Positions 8,423 through 17,432 are shown, counted from the first letter of the stretch. The stretch: 51,691 bases of DNA from Actinomycetota bacterium (GCA_021324595.1 JAJPIV010000011.1:1-51691), one strand, 5' to 3'. Numbers and translations are program-made. The notes: generated by a model not told the origin, from the letters alone.

Positions 8423-11400
8423 CGCCCGGGGGCACCTCGCGCGGCGTGCGCGGCCCCGGATCGCGGGGGCCGGCGCTCGGGTGCCCGTCCCGCGGCGCCG
8501 GCCGGCCCGCCGGCCCGGCCGTGGCAGCGCGCGAGGCCCGCGTCGCCAGGCCCAGCGCGAGCGCTAGCGTGCGCGCGAGCACGCGCAGGTCGAGCCGCAG
8601 GCCGCGGCCGCGCAGGTACTCCAGGTCGATCGCCAGCTTCGGGTGCAGCTGCGCGCGGACGTAGTGCTCCTCCGGGTCCAAGCCGGCCGCCCCGTCGTTC
8701 TCCTGGGCCTTCGTGTAGAAGATCTGGCCCGGCCCGGTGAGCCCCGGCCGCACGCGCAGGATCTCCAGCTCGCCGGGGCTGTACCAGGCGAGGAACCGCG
8801 GCACCTCCGGCCGCGGGCCGATCAGCGTCATCTCGCCGCGCACGATGTTCCACAGCTGGGGCAGCTCGTCCAGCTTGCTCGCCCGCAGCAGCGCGCCGAC
8901 CCTGGTGACCCGCGGGTCGGCCGGGCCGGTGACCAGCGATCCGGCGGTGTCGGCGCCGTCGGTCATGGTGCGGAACTTCAGCATGCGGAACGGGCGGCCG
9001 TCCCGGCCGGCGCGGACCTGCCGGTAGATGGCCGGACCGCGGCTAGTGAGCTTGACCACGGCCGCGATGAGGGCAAGCAACGGAGCGGTGACGGCCAGCA
9101 GCCCTCCGGCGATGACCAGGTCGGCGGCGCGCCGCAGCCGGGTGTCGGGGCGGCAGGCGCCCGGGGCCCGGACGGCGGCCGCCGAGCCGGCCCGGGCGGG
9201 CCCCGGGCCGGGCGGCGCGAGCGGCGCGCGGTGCCGGCGGCCCGTTCCCGCCGCGATGCAGGCCAGCGTCGCGGTGGTGGCCAGGTAGGTCACCGCCGAC
9301 GTGATCGCGCCGCCGAGGGCGCCGTACCTGGGGATCAGCAGGATGTCCATGGTCACCGTGATCACCGCGCCGACGCCCATCGCCGCCGAGTTCAGGCCTG
9401 GCCGGCCGCTGCCGAGCAGGAACGCCGACGAGACCGCCGCGGCGCCCTCGACGGACAGCCCGGCGATGATGATCTCGGCGGGCAGGACGGCCCCGCGGAA
9501 GGCCGCGCCGTAGATCACCGGCAGGAGCACGGCGGACGCGACCGCGAGCGCGGGCGCCAGGACGAGCGTCAGCGCCGTCGCCTGCGGCGTCATGCGGCGC
9601 GCCTCGTCGGCCGCGCGCGCCCGCGCCATGCTGGCGAAGCGCGGGTAGAGCACGTAGTTGAGGGCGGTCGGGGCGAGCCGCATCAGCTCGGCGAACTTCG
9701 AGGCGACCGCGTACACGCCGAGCACGGCCGGCCCGGCGAGCGCGCCGAGCAGCACGAAGTCGAAGCGCAAGTTCGTCAGCCAGAGCAGGTTGCCAAGCTG
9801 GCCCCGCGCGCCGAAGGCGGCGATCCGGCGGCCGAGGCGCGCCGACGGGCGGCCCCAGTGCCGGAAGAAGCCCCGGCTGGCCAGCCGGATCAGGCCCGTC
9901 GCGGTGGCCAGGATCCCCGAGGCGATCAGCGCGATCACGACGGCGGTGATCCCCCGGCCGAAGTGGGCCAGCAGCACCGCCGGGTAGCACGCGACGAACC
10001 AGAGCTCCTCGGCGACGATCACCAGGTTGGCGCCGGCGATGTCGCCGCTCCCCTGGCAGCAGCCCTTCGCCGTGACCGTGGCGAGCTGGGTGACCGTGAC
10101 CGCGGCCATGACCGCCACGAGCGAGACCGGCGTGTGGCGGAAGAACAGCGCGTGCAGCGGCCACGAGCAGGCCAGCCACGCGGCAGCGGCGGCGGCGCAG
10201 CCGGCCGCGGTCATCGCGGCGAGCGTGGGTCGCAGCCTGGGGTCGCCGCCGTGCCGCCCGGCGAGGAAGAAGGCCGAGGCGGTCGGCAGGCCGCTGGACA
10301 GGACCACGCCAAGCAGCCAGGGCAGGACCCGCAGCAGCGCGTAGTCACCGACGACCGCCGGGCCGCCCGCCCTGGCGACCATGAGGCTGGCCGCGGACAC
10401 GGCGGCGAGGGCCCCGCCCTGGGCGAGCAGGTTGGAGAGGGAGGCGCGCGAGACCAGCCCGCTCCCTGCGCGCGGCCGGGAGGGGGGCCGGGCCGGCGGA
10501 TCCGGCGCGGCGGCCGGGCCAGGTGCGGCGCGGGCCGCCGGCGGCGCCGGGCTGGCGGGGACCGGCCGGGCCGGGCCGGCCCCGGCCGGGAGGGGCCGGG
10601 ACAGCGTGAGCGCGGGCGAGGGCGGCAGGGCCGCAGGCCGCACCTGCAGCGCCGCGCCCAATGTGCGCCGCCCCGGCCGGGTCACCGAGCGGCGCCTGGC
10701 GTCCCGGCCGAGCACCGCGACGATGCCGAGGAGCGCCCAGAGGAAACGGAAGTGCAGCACCTCCTCGTACAGCGAGTTGGTCACCAGCGCGATCAGCCCG
10801 GCGACGACCGCGACGGGGGCCGGCACCGCCGAGGCGAACCGGGCGGACAGCGGGCGCCTGAGGACCGGGTAGGCCCAGTAGGCCGCCGTGCCGAGCAGCA
10901 GCAGCAGGCCGAGCAGGGCCACCGGGCCGCGCTCGACCAGCATCGCCAGGAAGTCGTTGTGCGCCTCGTTCGCGTACGGGTACAGCCAGGTGGTCAGCAG
11001 CGGCTTGGTGCTCGCCGGGCCGAGCCCGAGCACGCCGGCGCTGCGCTCGTACAACTGCGCCAGCTCCATGATCAGCGTCGTGCGCTCGCTGCTGCTCTGC
11101 CCGCTGCGGCCGATCGAGTTCACCAGCAGCGGCTGCCCGCTCATCAGCGCCCATTGCCGGATCGCGCTGAGCGGGACGGAGGCGAGGAGCACTCCCGCCG
11201 CGGTCGCGGTCGCCAGCACCACCGCCAGCACGCCGGCGAGCCCATGCCGGCGGTGGAGGCGCACCAGCAGCATGAAGAAGATCGCCACGCACAGCGCCAG
11301 CACCCCGCCGTTCGACTCGGTGAGCGCGAGCGCCCAGGCGAGCAGGAGATAGGCGGTGACCCGCATCCAGCGGGCTGACGGGGTGCGCGCCGCGCAGACC

Positions 11401-11993
11401 ACGAAGATCGTCGAGTCCCAGTAGGTTGATGCGTAATTGGGATCGCCGAAGGTGAACATCACGCGGTTGCCCTCGGCGGGCGTCAGGCCCTCGATGACGG
11501 CCACGTGGCCGAGCCACGCGGCGACCACCACGATCGCCCAGAAGATCCCCGACCAGCTCCAGGCGACGAGCACCCAGCGCAGCACGCGCGGCGTGCCGGC
11601 CACGTTCACCACGGTGACGCACCACAGGAAGAGCAGCACGTCGATGGCCAGGGTCAGCAGCGCCAGGCTGGGCAGCGGGCTGACCAGCCCAGACGCCGCC
11701 CCGGCCGCGATCATCAGGCCGACCGGGATGGCGTAGGGCGCCCGGATCTTGCGGTGGCTCGCGGCGACCCAGATCGCCGCGGTCACGATCGCCCCGACCG
11801 TGAGGATGTCGACCGGCGAGCTGTTCCCCGGCCCGGCCGGGTGCAGGATGGGCTGGAAGATGAACGCTAGGACGAGCGTGATCGCGGCGGTGCGCTGGGC
11901 GGTGCGGCGCCGCGGCGCGGCACCGCCGGCCGGCGGCGGGGCCGGCCGGCGGTGCGGCTGCCGGAGCAGGGCCCGGTCCAGCGTCACGGTCAT
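8397..11993 (-). CDS. tripartite exopolysaccharide protein: Wzy-like polymerase - Wzx-like flippase - priming sugar-phosphate transferase
   Basis: One uninterrupted 1198-residue frame encodes three proteins normally made separately. Residues 1-437 are a multi-helix O-antigen ligase/polymerase-like membrane domain with the Wzy_C signature EAHNDFLAMLVERG. Residues about 438-515 are a Pro/Ala-rich linker. Residues about 516-915 are a MOP-type oligosaccharide flippase (LVSRASLSNLLAQGGALAAV and following helices). After a second Pro-rich linker, residues about 955-1150 are a polyprenyl-phosphate sugar-phosphate transferase (YRQVRAGRDGRPFRMLKFRT, DELPQLWNIVRGEMTLIGPR, RPGLTG). The start ATG at 11993 has an AGGAGG site seven bases upstream and overlaps the preceding gene (ATGA). 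No stop codon or frame change separates the domains. Internal initiation cannot be excluded. It is last in the operon. Confidence 0.88.
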   Translation of the reverse strand: MTVTLDRALLRQPHRRPAPPPAGGAAPRRRTAQRTAAITLVLAFIFQPILHPAGPGNSSPVDILTVGAIVTAAIWVAASHRKIRAPYAIPVGLMIAAGAASGLVSPLPSLALLTLAIDVLLFLWCVTVVNVAGTPRVLRWVLVAWSWSGIFWAIVVVAAWLGHVAVIEGLTPAEGNRVMFTFGDPNYASTYWDSTIFVVCAARTPSARWMRVTAYLLLAWALALTESNGGVLALCVAIFFMLLVRLHRRHGLAGVLAVVLATATAAGVLLASVPLSAIRQWALMSGQPLLVNSIGRSGQSSSERTTLIMELAQLYERSAGVLGLGPASTKPLLTTWLYPYANEAHNDFLAMLVERGPVALLGLLLLLGTAAYWAYPVLRRPLSARFASAVPAPVAVVAGLIALVTNSLYEEVLHFRFLWALLGIVAVLGRDARRRSVTRPGRRTLGAALQVRPAALPPSPALTLSRPLPAGAGPARPVPASPAPPAARAAPGPAAAPDPPARPPSRPRAGSGLVSRASLSNLLAQGGALAAVSAASLMVARAGGPAVVGDYALLRVLPWLLGVVLSSGLPTASAFFLAGRHGGDPRLRPTLAAMTAAGCAAAAAAWLACSWPLHALFFRHTPVSLVAVMAAVTVTQLATVTAKGCCQGSGDIAGANLVIVAEELWFVACYPAVLLAHFGRGITAVVIALIASGILATATGLIRLASRGFFRHWGRPSARLGRRIAAFGARGQLGNLLWLTNLRFDFVLLGALAGPAVLGVYAVASKFAELMRLAPTALNYVLYPRFASMARARAADEARRMTPQATALTLVLAPALAVASAVLLPVIYGAAFRGAVLPAEIIIAGLSVEGAAAVSSAFLLGSGRPGLNSAAMGVGAVITVTMDILLIPRYGALGGAITSAVTYLATTATLACIAAGTGRRHRAPLAPPGPGPARAGSAAAVRAPGACRPDTRLRRAADLVIAGGLLAVTAPLLALIAAVVKLTSRGPAIYRQVRAGRDGRPFRMLKFRTMTDGADTAGSLVTGPADPRVTRVGALLRASKLDELPQLWNIVRGEMTLIGPRPEVPRFLAWYSPGELEILRVRPGLTGPGQIFYTKAQENDGAAGLDPEEHYVRAQLHPKLAIDLEYLRGRGLRLDLRVLARTLALALGLATRASRAATAGPAGRPAPRDGHPSAGPRDPGPRTPREVPPGATPDAALP

Positions 11994-13057
11994 CGTGGTG
12001 CCTCCTGCCAGGTCCTGCCGCGCCGGGCGGCGGGGGGCCGGGGCCGTCCGGCGGGGGGCCGGCCGGGGCACAGCGCCCGGAACGCGAGCAGGTGGTTCCG
12101 CGCGAAGCCGGGATGATCCGCCTGGGCGGCGATGCCGGCCAGCTCGGCGAGGAGCACGTCCCGCCCCAGCGCGGCGGGCACGCCCAGCCTGGCCAGGCCG
12201 GAGCCGATGAACTCCCGGACCAGGTCCGGGTACCACCCGGTGCCGTCGATGGCGTAGCGAAGGCCCGCGCCCCACCCGTCGCGCCGCAGGCCGCGATGGC
12301 CGGGCACGCGCCGTCCCGGACGGGCATGCCGGTCCAGGTAGAGGGAGTAGCTGAGCGCGAACCGGGCCAGGTCGCACGCCGGCGGCCCGGACGGGCGCGC
12401 GCCTTCCCAGTCGATCACCCCGCTCACCCGGCCTCCGGCGAGCAGCAGGTTTCCCGGCCAGAAGTCGCCGTGGCACAGGACCAGCGGGACCGGGTGGCCG
12501 GACAGGCGCCCGGCCAGGGCGTCCAGCGCGGCGAGGTCGGCGGCGGTGCTGTCATCGGCGAACCTCGCCGCTATCGCCGTGGCGGTGCCCTCGAGCATGC
12601 CCGCCAGGTCGCCGCTGCCATGCGCGGTGCGCTCCTGGACCCCGGCCAGCCACCGCCCGGCCGCGGCGAAGTCGGCTCGCACCGCCCCGGGGCGGGCGGT
12701 GTGCCGCCAGGAGTGGTAGCCGGCCAGCATGAGGCGCCCCGGGAGGGCGTTCATCACCAGCACGGGCCATCCTTCGTGCTCGGCCACCGCCGTCACGCGC
12801 GGAATCGTGGCCGCGAGCGGGCCGAGGGAGCGGCGGTCGATCCGGCTCAGCGCCGCGATCTCGGCCTCCACGCTGCGCGCCGCCACGTCGCTGCCTGGCA
12901 CCTTGGCGACCAGCTCGGGCACCTCCCCGGCGGGCGGGAAGAGCAGCAGCGAGACCTTGCCGTGGGGATCCTTGGACAGGGCCAGGCAGGCCGACCGCCC
13001 GCCGGCCCTGGCCACGAGGTCGGCCAGCGCCGGGCGCGGCGCCTGCGGGCCGTTCAT
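11990..13057 (-). CDS. APH-family phosphotransferase (small-molecule kinase fold)
   Basis: A 355-residue protein of the aminoglycoside phosphotransferase/choline kinase fold. The catalytic loop LCHGDFWPGNLL lies near residue 195 and the metal-binding VIDWEGA near 215. The N-lobe contains VSLLLFPPAGEVPELVAKVP with the ATP-binding Lys. Substrates in this superfamily include sugars, choline, antibiotics and macrolides. Inside a polysaccharide operon a sugar or lipid-linked intermediate is plausible, but the sequence does not show which. ATG at 13057 overlaps the upstream stop and its own stop overlaps the tripartite gene (ATGA at both ends), so translation is coupled on both sides. Confidence 0.85.
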   Translation of the reverse strand: MNGPQAPRPALADLVARAGGRSACLALSKDPHGKVSLLLFPPAGEVPELVAKVPGSDVAARSVEAEIAALSRIDRRSLGPLAATIPRVTAVAEHEGWPVLVMNALPGRLMLAGYHSWRHTARPGAVRADFAAAGRWLAGVQERTAHGSGDLAGMLEGTATAIAARFADDSTAADLAALDALAGRLSGHPVPLVLCHGDFWPGNLLLAGGRVSGVIDWEGARPSGPPACDLARFALSYSLYLDRHARPGRRVPGHRGLRRDGWGAGLRYAIDGTGWYPDLVREFIGSGLARLGVPAALGRDVLLAELAGIAAQADHPGFARNHLLAFRALCPGRPPAGRPRPPAARRGRTWQEAPR

Positions 13058-13569
13058 CCCCCCGCTCCGATGAGGACGATCCGGCACGCGCGCACGACGG
13101 CGGCGAGGCTCCAGGCCAGCGGGACGCGGAGCAGGCGGAGCCCGGCAGTGGCGAGCAGGCTGGCCGCCGGCCCGGCGCTGGGCGGTGCCGACAGCACCGA
13201 TCCGGTGACATAGCGGAGCACCGCGCGGTCCCAGCTCGCGACCAGCACGGGGCGCTCGGCGGACGGGAACGCGACGTAACAGCGGGCTCCCGCGCCCCGG
13301 CCGGACCGGGCGAGCAGCGGCGCGGTCCACGGCCCGGCCGCGATCGCCGCGCTCGCGCCGTCACCAGCGGCGCCCAGCGCCCGGCGCAGCCGCCCGGCCG
13401 ATGGCCAGCGCGGGCAGGCCTGCCAGGATGGCGGCGCGGCCAGCAGCACGGACCAGGCCGGGAGGCACCCGGCGCCCGCGCTCGTCCCGGCGCCCGCGCT
13501 CGTCCCGGCGCCCGCGCTCGTCCCGGCGCCCGCGCTCGTCACGGCGCAGCCCGGTTCGGCCCCGCTCAC
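13054..13569 (-). CDS. unknown protein with N-terminal TSAGAG repeats, exopolysaccharide operon
   Basis: A 171-residue protein I cannot assign. Residues about 11-34 are four tandem copies of a six-residue repeat (TSAGAG) encoded by the 18-bp array at 13470-13541. The rest is Ala/Arg-rich with a short conserved-looking core (CYVAFPSAERPVLVASWDRA) and an amphipathic to hydrophobic C-terminus (LRLLRVPLAWSLAAVVRACR). It lies between the RtcB-like gene, 19 bases downstream of its stop, and the APH-type kinase, with which it shares an ATGA overlap. Conserved position suggests a role with the kinase. A later start beyond the repeats is possible. Confidence 0.6.
   Translation of the reverse strand: MSGAEPGCAVTSAGAGTSAGAGTSAGAGTSAGAGCLPAWSVLLAAPPSWQACPRWPSAGRLRRALGAAGDGASAAIAAGPWTAPLLARSGRGAGARCYVAFPSAERPVLVASWDRAVLRYVTGSVLSAPPSAGPAASLLATAGLRLLRVPLAWSLAAVVRACRIVLIGAGG
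13470..13541. repeat. 4 x 18-bp tandem repeat inside a coding region
   Basis: Four head-to-tail copies of cggcgcccgcgctcgtcc, the last with one change at its end. The unit is a multiple of three, so copy-number change keeps the minus-strand frame and adds or removes one TSAGAG unit. Confidence 0.95.
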
Positions 13570-13588
13570 GTCGCCGCCCTCGGGTGAT

Positions 13589-15055
13589 TCACGTCAGGAC
13601 GGCGAACGGCCTCATCCGCGCCACGGGCCTGACCAGGCCGTGGCCCACGAGGATGCCGAGGGCCTCGTGGACGCCGTTGTCGTCCAGGTGCGGCACCTGC
13701 TCCGGGGCCGCGCCGTCGTAACGGAACCGGGCCGTGGTGCGGCCGAGCGGGTCGGGACCTGACCGGCCGGACCGCTCGAACTTGGAGATGATGCTGCCCG
13801 AGCCGTGGCAGGCCGTGTACAGGCTGCGGTGCGCGCCCGCGGCGGGCACGCACAGGTAGGACGACGTCCGGTTGGTGCCCGGCAGCAGCAGTGGCTGGCC
13901 GGTGGCGGCGAACGCCGGATGCCCGGCCATCAGCTCCGCAGGGTAGGCGCGGCAGGCATTGTGCCGGTGCACGAGCGCGGGCTTCCCGCCCACCTGCTCC
14001 TCGTAGACCGAGTTGTGCGGGGAGTCCACGATCAGCCGGGTTCCGGCGCCGAGTACCGACCGGGCCATGTCGCGCAGCGCCGCGTAGGTGGCCAAGCGGT
14101 AGGCGAAGCCGTAGTTCATCGCCATCCGGGTCGCGAGCAGCACCCGCTGGCCATCCGCGCCGCTGGTGGGTATCGACGGGCAGCCAGCGGTGAAGTAGGC
14201 GGCCAGCCTGCTCGACAGCTGGTCGCGGGAGCGCGCGGTGAGCAGGTGGCTGATCGGCTTCTGCACGCTCATCTCGGCGCGGAGCATCCGGGAGGCGCTC
14301 TTGCGCTTGGCGTACAGCGCGCCGAGCTGGCCGGTGAGCACGCCGCCCCCGTTGTGGAACTGGAGCGTGACCTGGCCCTTGGCGATCCCCAGGTGATCGG
14401 CCGCCCGCTGGTCGAAGATCTCCTCGACCTCCTGGAACTCCAGGAAGTGCGTGCTCGGCCCGATCGAGCCGAAACGCAGCCGGCTGATCTGGACCACCAG
14501 CCACGGCAGGTCACGCCTGGCCCGCCCGGGCCCACCGTATGGCTCCAGGTCGAGCCGCCCCCGCTCCTCGATCCGGTCCAGCTCGGCCTGGCCCAGGCCG
14601 TAGCGCTCGGCGGCGAAATCCGCCCCCTCGGCCGCCGCCCGCAGCACCTCGCGGGAGGTCAGGTCCCGCCGCCAGGTCGGCGGGCTGGGGAACCGGGAGA
14701 TCACCTGGCGGTAGAACGCGCCGACGGCGTCGATGGCCGGCCGCCCGATGTCGAGCGTCATCAGGGCCATGCCGCAGTTCAGGGCCGCGTCGGTGAGGGC
14801 CGGGCGGATCGTGTTCCTGGTGGCCACGGCGATCGAGGACGGCATCTCGGACTTGGCCTTGTGGCAGAAGTCGGGCAGCACCACCGGCGGGGCGGCCAGG
14901 TCGATGCCCGCCGTTCCCTCGTCCAGCCGGCGGATCAGATCCGCCTCGGCGGGCGCAGCCTGGCTGTCGAAGACGGTGAACCGGGAGCCGGCCTTCTGGT
15001 CGGCCGCGCCGGTCAGAACCTTGATGTCCACGCGGGTCCTCCGGAGTGAGGTCAT
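13589..15055 (-). CDS. divergent RtcB-like protein in exopolysaccharide operon
   Basis: A 488-residue protein with the RtcB RNA-ligase fold signature spread along its length: LNCGM (Cys94), THFLEFQE (His203), LQFHNGGG (His234), DSPHNSVYEE (His347), then VHRHNACRA, LPGTNRTSSY and ACHGSGS (His417, the position that carries GMP in RtcB). Bona fide RtcB joins 2',3'-cyclic phosphate or 3'-phosphate RNA to 5'-OH RNA using GTP and Mn. Here the Asp normally three residues before the Cys is Ala91, and HGAGR is HGSGS, so ligase activity is doubtful. ATG at 15055 overlaps the upstream stop (ATGA). Its presence in a polysaccharide operon is unusual; no RNA-repair gene is nearby. Confidence 0.82.
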   Translation of the reverse strand: MTSLRRTRVDIKVLTGAADQKAGSRFTVFDSQAAPAEADLIRRLDEGTAGIDLAAPPVVLPDFCHKAKSEMPSSIAVATRNTIRPALTDAALNCGMALMTLDIGRPAIDAVGAFYRQVISRFPSPPTWRRDLTSREVLRAAAEGADFAAERYGLGQAELDRIEERGRLDLEPYGGPGRARRDLPWLVVQISRLRFGSIGPSTHFLEFQEVEEIFDQRAADHLGIAKGQVTLQFHNGGGVLTGQLGALYAKRKSASRMLRAEMSVQKPISHLLTARSRDQLSSRLAAYFTAGCPSIPTSGADGQRVLLATRMAMNYGFAYRLATYAALRDMARSVLGAGTRLIVDSPHNSVYEEQVGGKPALVHRHNACRAYPAELMAGHPAFAATGQPLLLPGTNRTSSYLCVPAAGAHRSLYTACHGSGSIISKFERSGRSGPDPLGRTTARFRYDGAAPEQVPHLDDNGVHEALGILVGHGLVRPVARMRPFAVLT

Positions 15056-16263
15056 CGTGAGCCGGCCAGCGCCGCCAGCGCGCCGCAGACCGCGTCGACG
15101 TCGGCGTCCGGCAGGCCGGGGTGCAGGGGAAGGGACAGGAGCTGGGGGAACACCCGGTCGGCCACGGGCAGGTTCGCGCAGGCGTCAGCGCCGAGCAGGT
15201 CACGGAAGTACGGCTGGTGGTGGACGGGGATGAAGTGCACCGAGGTTCCGATCCCGCGGGCGGCGAGCGCATCGACCACCGCGTCCCGGTCTGGGCCGAA
15301 CTCGGGGCCGATCCGGACGACGTACAGGTGCCAGGCATGAGTGCCGCCCTCGGGACGGGGCGGGAGGATGAGCCCGGGGATCTCGCCGAGCCGCGCGTCG
15401 TAGCGCGCGGCCAGCTCCGCGCGGCGGCGCTGCCACCGGGTCAGGTGCGCCAGCTGCGCCCGCCCGATCGCCGCCTGGACGTCGGTGAAGTTCGCCTTCA
15501 TGCCGCTGTCGGCGACCGTGTACCGCCAGGTGCCCGACCGGTGGTACCGCCGCCACGCGTCGCCGCTCATCCCGTGCAGCCGCATCCGCCGGAACCGCTC
15601 CGCGAGGTCGGAATCGACTGTCGTGATCGCGCCGCCCTCGCCGATGGGCAGGTTCTTGGTGGCGTAGAAGCTGAAGCAGGCGGCCCGGCCGTCCGAGCCC
15701 ACGGCCCGGCCGCCGAGCGCGGCGCCCAGGCCGTGCGCGGCGTCCTCGACGACCCGGCCGGGCGGTATCCCCGCCGCCTCGGCGAGCTCAGCGCAGTCCA
15801 GCGGATGGCCGGCCATGTGCTGGACGACCATGGCCGCGCCGCCGCCGCGCGCGGCGGCGGCGGCCACGGCCTCCGGCGACACCCCCAGCGTGCGCTCGTC
15901 GGCGTCGACCAGTACCGGCCTGAGACGGGCGTGAACGATCGCCTGGACGGCGCCGCAGAACGTCAGCGTGGGCGTCAGCACCGGCGAGCCGGGCGGCAGG
16001 TCGAGGGCGGTGAGGGCCATCTGGATCGCCGCGGTGCACGAGCTGACCGCCACGGCGTGCCGGGCGCCGACCCATGCGGCGAACTCCTCCTCGAACGCGG
16101 CGGACTGCGCGCCCAGCGTGACCCAGCCGCTGGCGAGCACCTGCAGCACGGCCTGCTGCGCCTCGGGCGTGATCTCGGTGCGGCAGAACGGGATCTCGGC
16201 GGGCGGGCCAGGCGGCGCCTCCGCCATGCCCGCGATCGCCCCCCCGGGCACGGTCGTGGTCAC
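15052..16263 (-). CDS. DegT/DnrJ/EryC1/StrS-family PLP sugar aminotransferase
   Basis: A 403-residue nucleotide-sugar aminotransferase. The PLP lysine is Lys203 in SFYATKNLPIGEGG; other family motifs are GWVTLGAQSAAFEEEFA, VSSCTAAIQMAL and VVEDAAHGLGA, with the C-terminal HFIPVHHQPYF substrate region. It transfers an amino group from glutamate to a keto sugar, typically the 4-keto product of a dehydratase such as the one encoded four genes upstream in transcription order (18436-19965). GTG at 16263 is set by the GTGA overlap with the preceding glycosyltransferase stop. The first ~25 residues are Pro/Ala-rich and may be extra. Confidence 0.93.
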   Translation of the reverse strand: MTTTVPGGAIAGMAEAPPGPPAEIPFCRTEITPEAQQAVLQVLASGWVTLGAQSAAFEEEFAAWVGARHAVAVSSCTAAIQMALTALDLPPGSPVLTPTLTFCGAVQAIVHARLRPVLVDADERTLGVSPEAVAAAAARGGGAAMVVQHMAGHPLDCAELAEAAGIPPGRVVEDAAHGLGAALGGRAVGSDGRAACFSFYATKNLPIGEGGAITTVDSDLAERFRRMRLHGMSGDAWRRYHRSGTWRYTVADSGMKANFTDVQAAIGRAQLAHLTRWQRRRAELAARYDARLGEIPGLILPPRPEGGTHAWHLYVVRIGPEFGPDRDAVVDALAARGIGTSVHFIPVHHQPYFRDLLGADACANLPVADRVFPQLLSLPLHPGLPDADVDAVCGALAALAGSR

Positions 16264-17432
16264 GCCACCTCCAGAGCCGGCTGCAGGCCAGGTGCGGACC
16301 CGGCTCCGGGGCCGCGGTAGGTCTCGTCGAGGACCGCGCCGAGGGCTGCCGGGGTGAGCTCCGCGCCCAGGCTCGCCCGGGCCGCCCGCCCGAGCCGGGA
16401 CGCCAGCGCGGGGTTGTCGATCAGGTGCCCGATGGCCCGGGCCAGCAGGACGGGCATGCCGGGCGGGACGAGCAGGCCCGTCTCCCCGGCGATGACGATG
16501 TTGGGCACGGCGTTGACGGCGGTGGCCACCACGGGCCGGGCCGCTCCCATCGCCTCCACGATCGCGCACGGCAGGCCCTCGTAACGGCTGGCCATCGCGA
16601 ACACGTCGAACCCTGGCAGGAGCGCAGCCACGTCGGGCCGCTCCCCGGTGAACACCATTCGCCCGGCCAGGCCGCGCCGTGCCGCGAGGCGCTCGGTCCG
16701 CGCGCGCAGCGGGCCGTCCCCGACCCAGATCCCCAGGACGTCCTGGCGGCCGACCGCGGCGAGCGCGGTCACGAAGTCGTCAGGCGCCTTCTGGAAGTCG
16801 AGCCTGCCGACCGTGCCGACCACGTGCATCCCCGGGGGCACGCCGAGCAGCCTGCGCGCCTCCGCCCGGTCCGTGGCGCCGGGCTCGGGGCCCGAGCTGA
16901 CCGCGACGCCGATCGTGCGGACTCGCTCGGGCGGCACCAGCTTGCGCCTGATCGCCTCGGCGGCCACGGCCGGGCCGACCGCGAGCACGGCGTCAGTGAT
17001 CTTGCCAAGTGCCCGCTCGAGCGCGATGTAGGTCGTCCGCCGCGGGCGCGACTGGAACTCGTGGAACGGGAAGCCGTGGTAGGTGTGCACCACCCGGGGC
17101 ACCCCGGCGTCCCGTGCGGCGAGCCTGCCCAGCGCGCCCGCCTTGGCGCTGTGCGTGTGAACGACGTCGAAGCTCCCCGAGGACAGCACTGCCCGCAGGT
17201 CGGCCCGCGCGCGCCAGTCGTCCAGCGGGGCGATCTCACTGCGCAGCCGCTCGGCGACGACCACCTCGTACCCGGCGTCGCGGGCCTCCTGCACCAGGCG
17301 GTTGCCGCTGCCGATGATGAACACCACCTCGTACGCCGCAGGGTCGAGCGACATCGCCCCGCGCAGGGCCACGTGCCCGGCGCCGGCCATCAGCCGCGTG
17401 ACCACCTGGGCCACGCGCAGCCGCGAAGTCAT
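16260..17432 (-). CDS. GT4-family glycosyltransferase
   Basis: A 390-residue GT-B glycosyltransferase. The N-terminal Rossmann half begins RLRVAQVVTRLMAGAG and contains VVHTHSAKAGALGRLAA and TYHGFPFH; the C-terminal half has VGTVGRLDFQKAP and the E-x7-E signature YEGLPCAIVEAMG followed by GLLVPPG. Enzymes of this type transfer a sugar from a nucleotide donor to a lipid-linked acceptor on the cytoplasmic face, retaining configuration. It is the only dedicated glycosyltransferase in the operon, so further sugars must come from enzymes elsewhere or the repeat unit is short. The start is fixed by the one-base TGATG overlap with the upstream gene. Confidence 0.94.
   Translation of the reverse strand: MTSRLRVAQVVTRLMAGAGHVALRGAMSLDPAAYEVVFIIGSGNRLVQEARDAGYEVVVAERLRSEIAPLDDWRARADLRAVLSSGSFDVVHTHSAKAGALGRLAARDAGVPRVVHTYHGFPFHEFQSRPRRTTYIALERALGKITDAVLAVGPAVAAEAIRRKLVPPERVRTIGVAVSSGPEPGATDRAEARRLLGVPPGMHVVGTVGRLDFQKAPDDFVTALAAVGRQDVLGIWVGDGPLRARTERLAARRGLAGRMVFTGERPDVAALLPGFDVFAMASRYEGLPCAIVEAMGAARPVVATAVNAVPNIVIAGETGLLVPPGMPVLLARAIGHLIDNPALASRLGRAARASLGAELTPAALGAVLDETYRGPGAGSAPGLQPALEVA

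Noticed and set aside
8643-11378. Plus-strand open frame of ~910 codons opposite the tripartite gene
   Set aside because: Composition is Gln/Arg/Gly-rich with no recognisable domain, and it is antisense to strongly conserved membrane and transferase domains.
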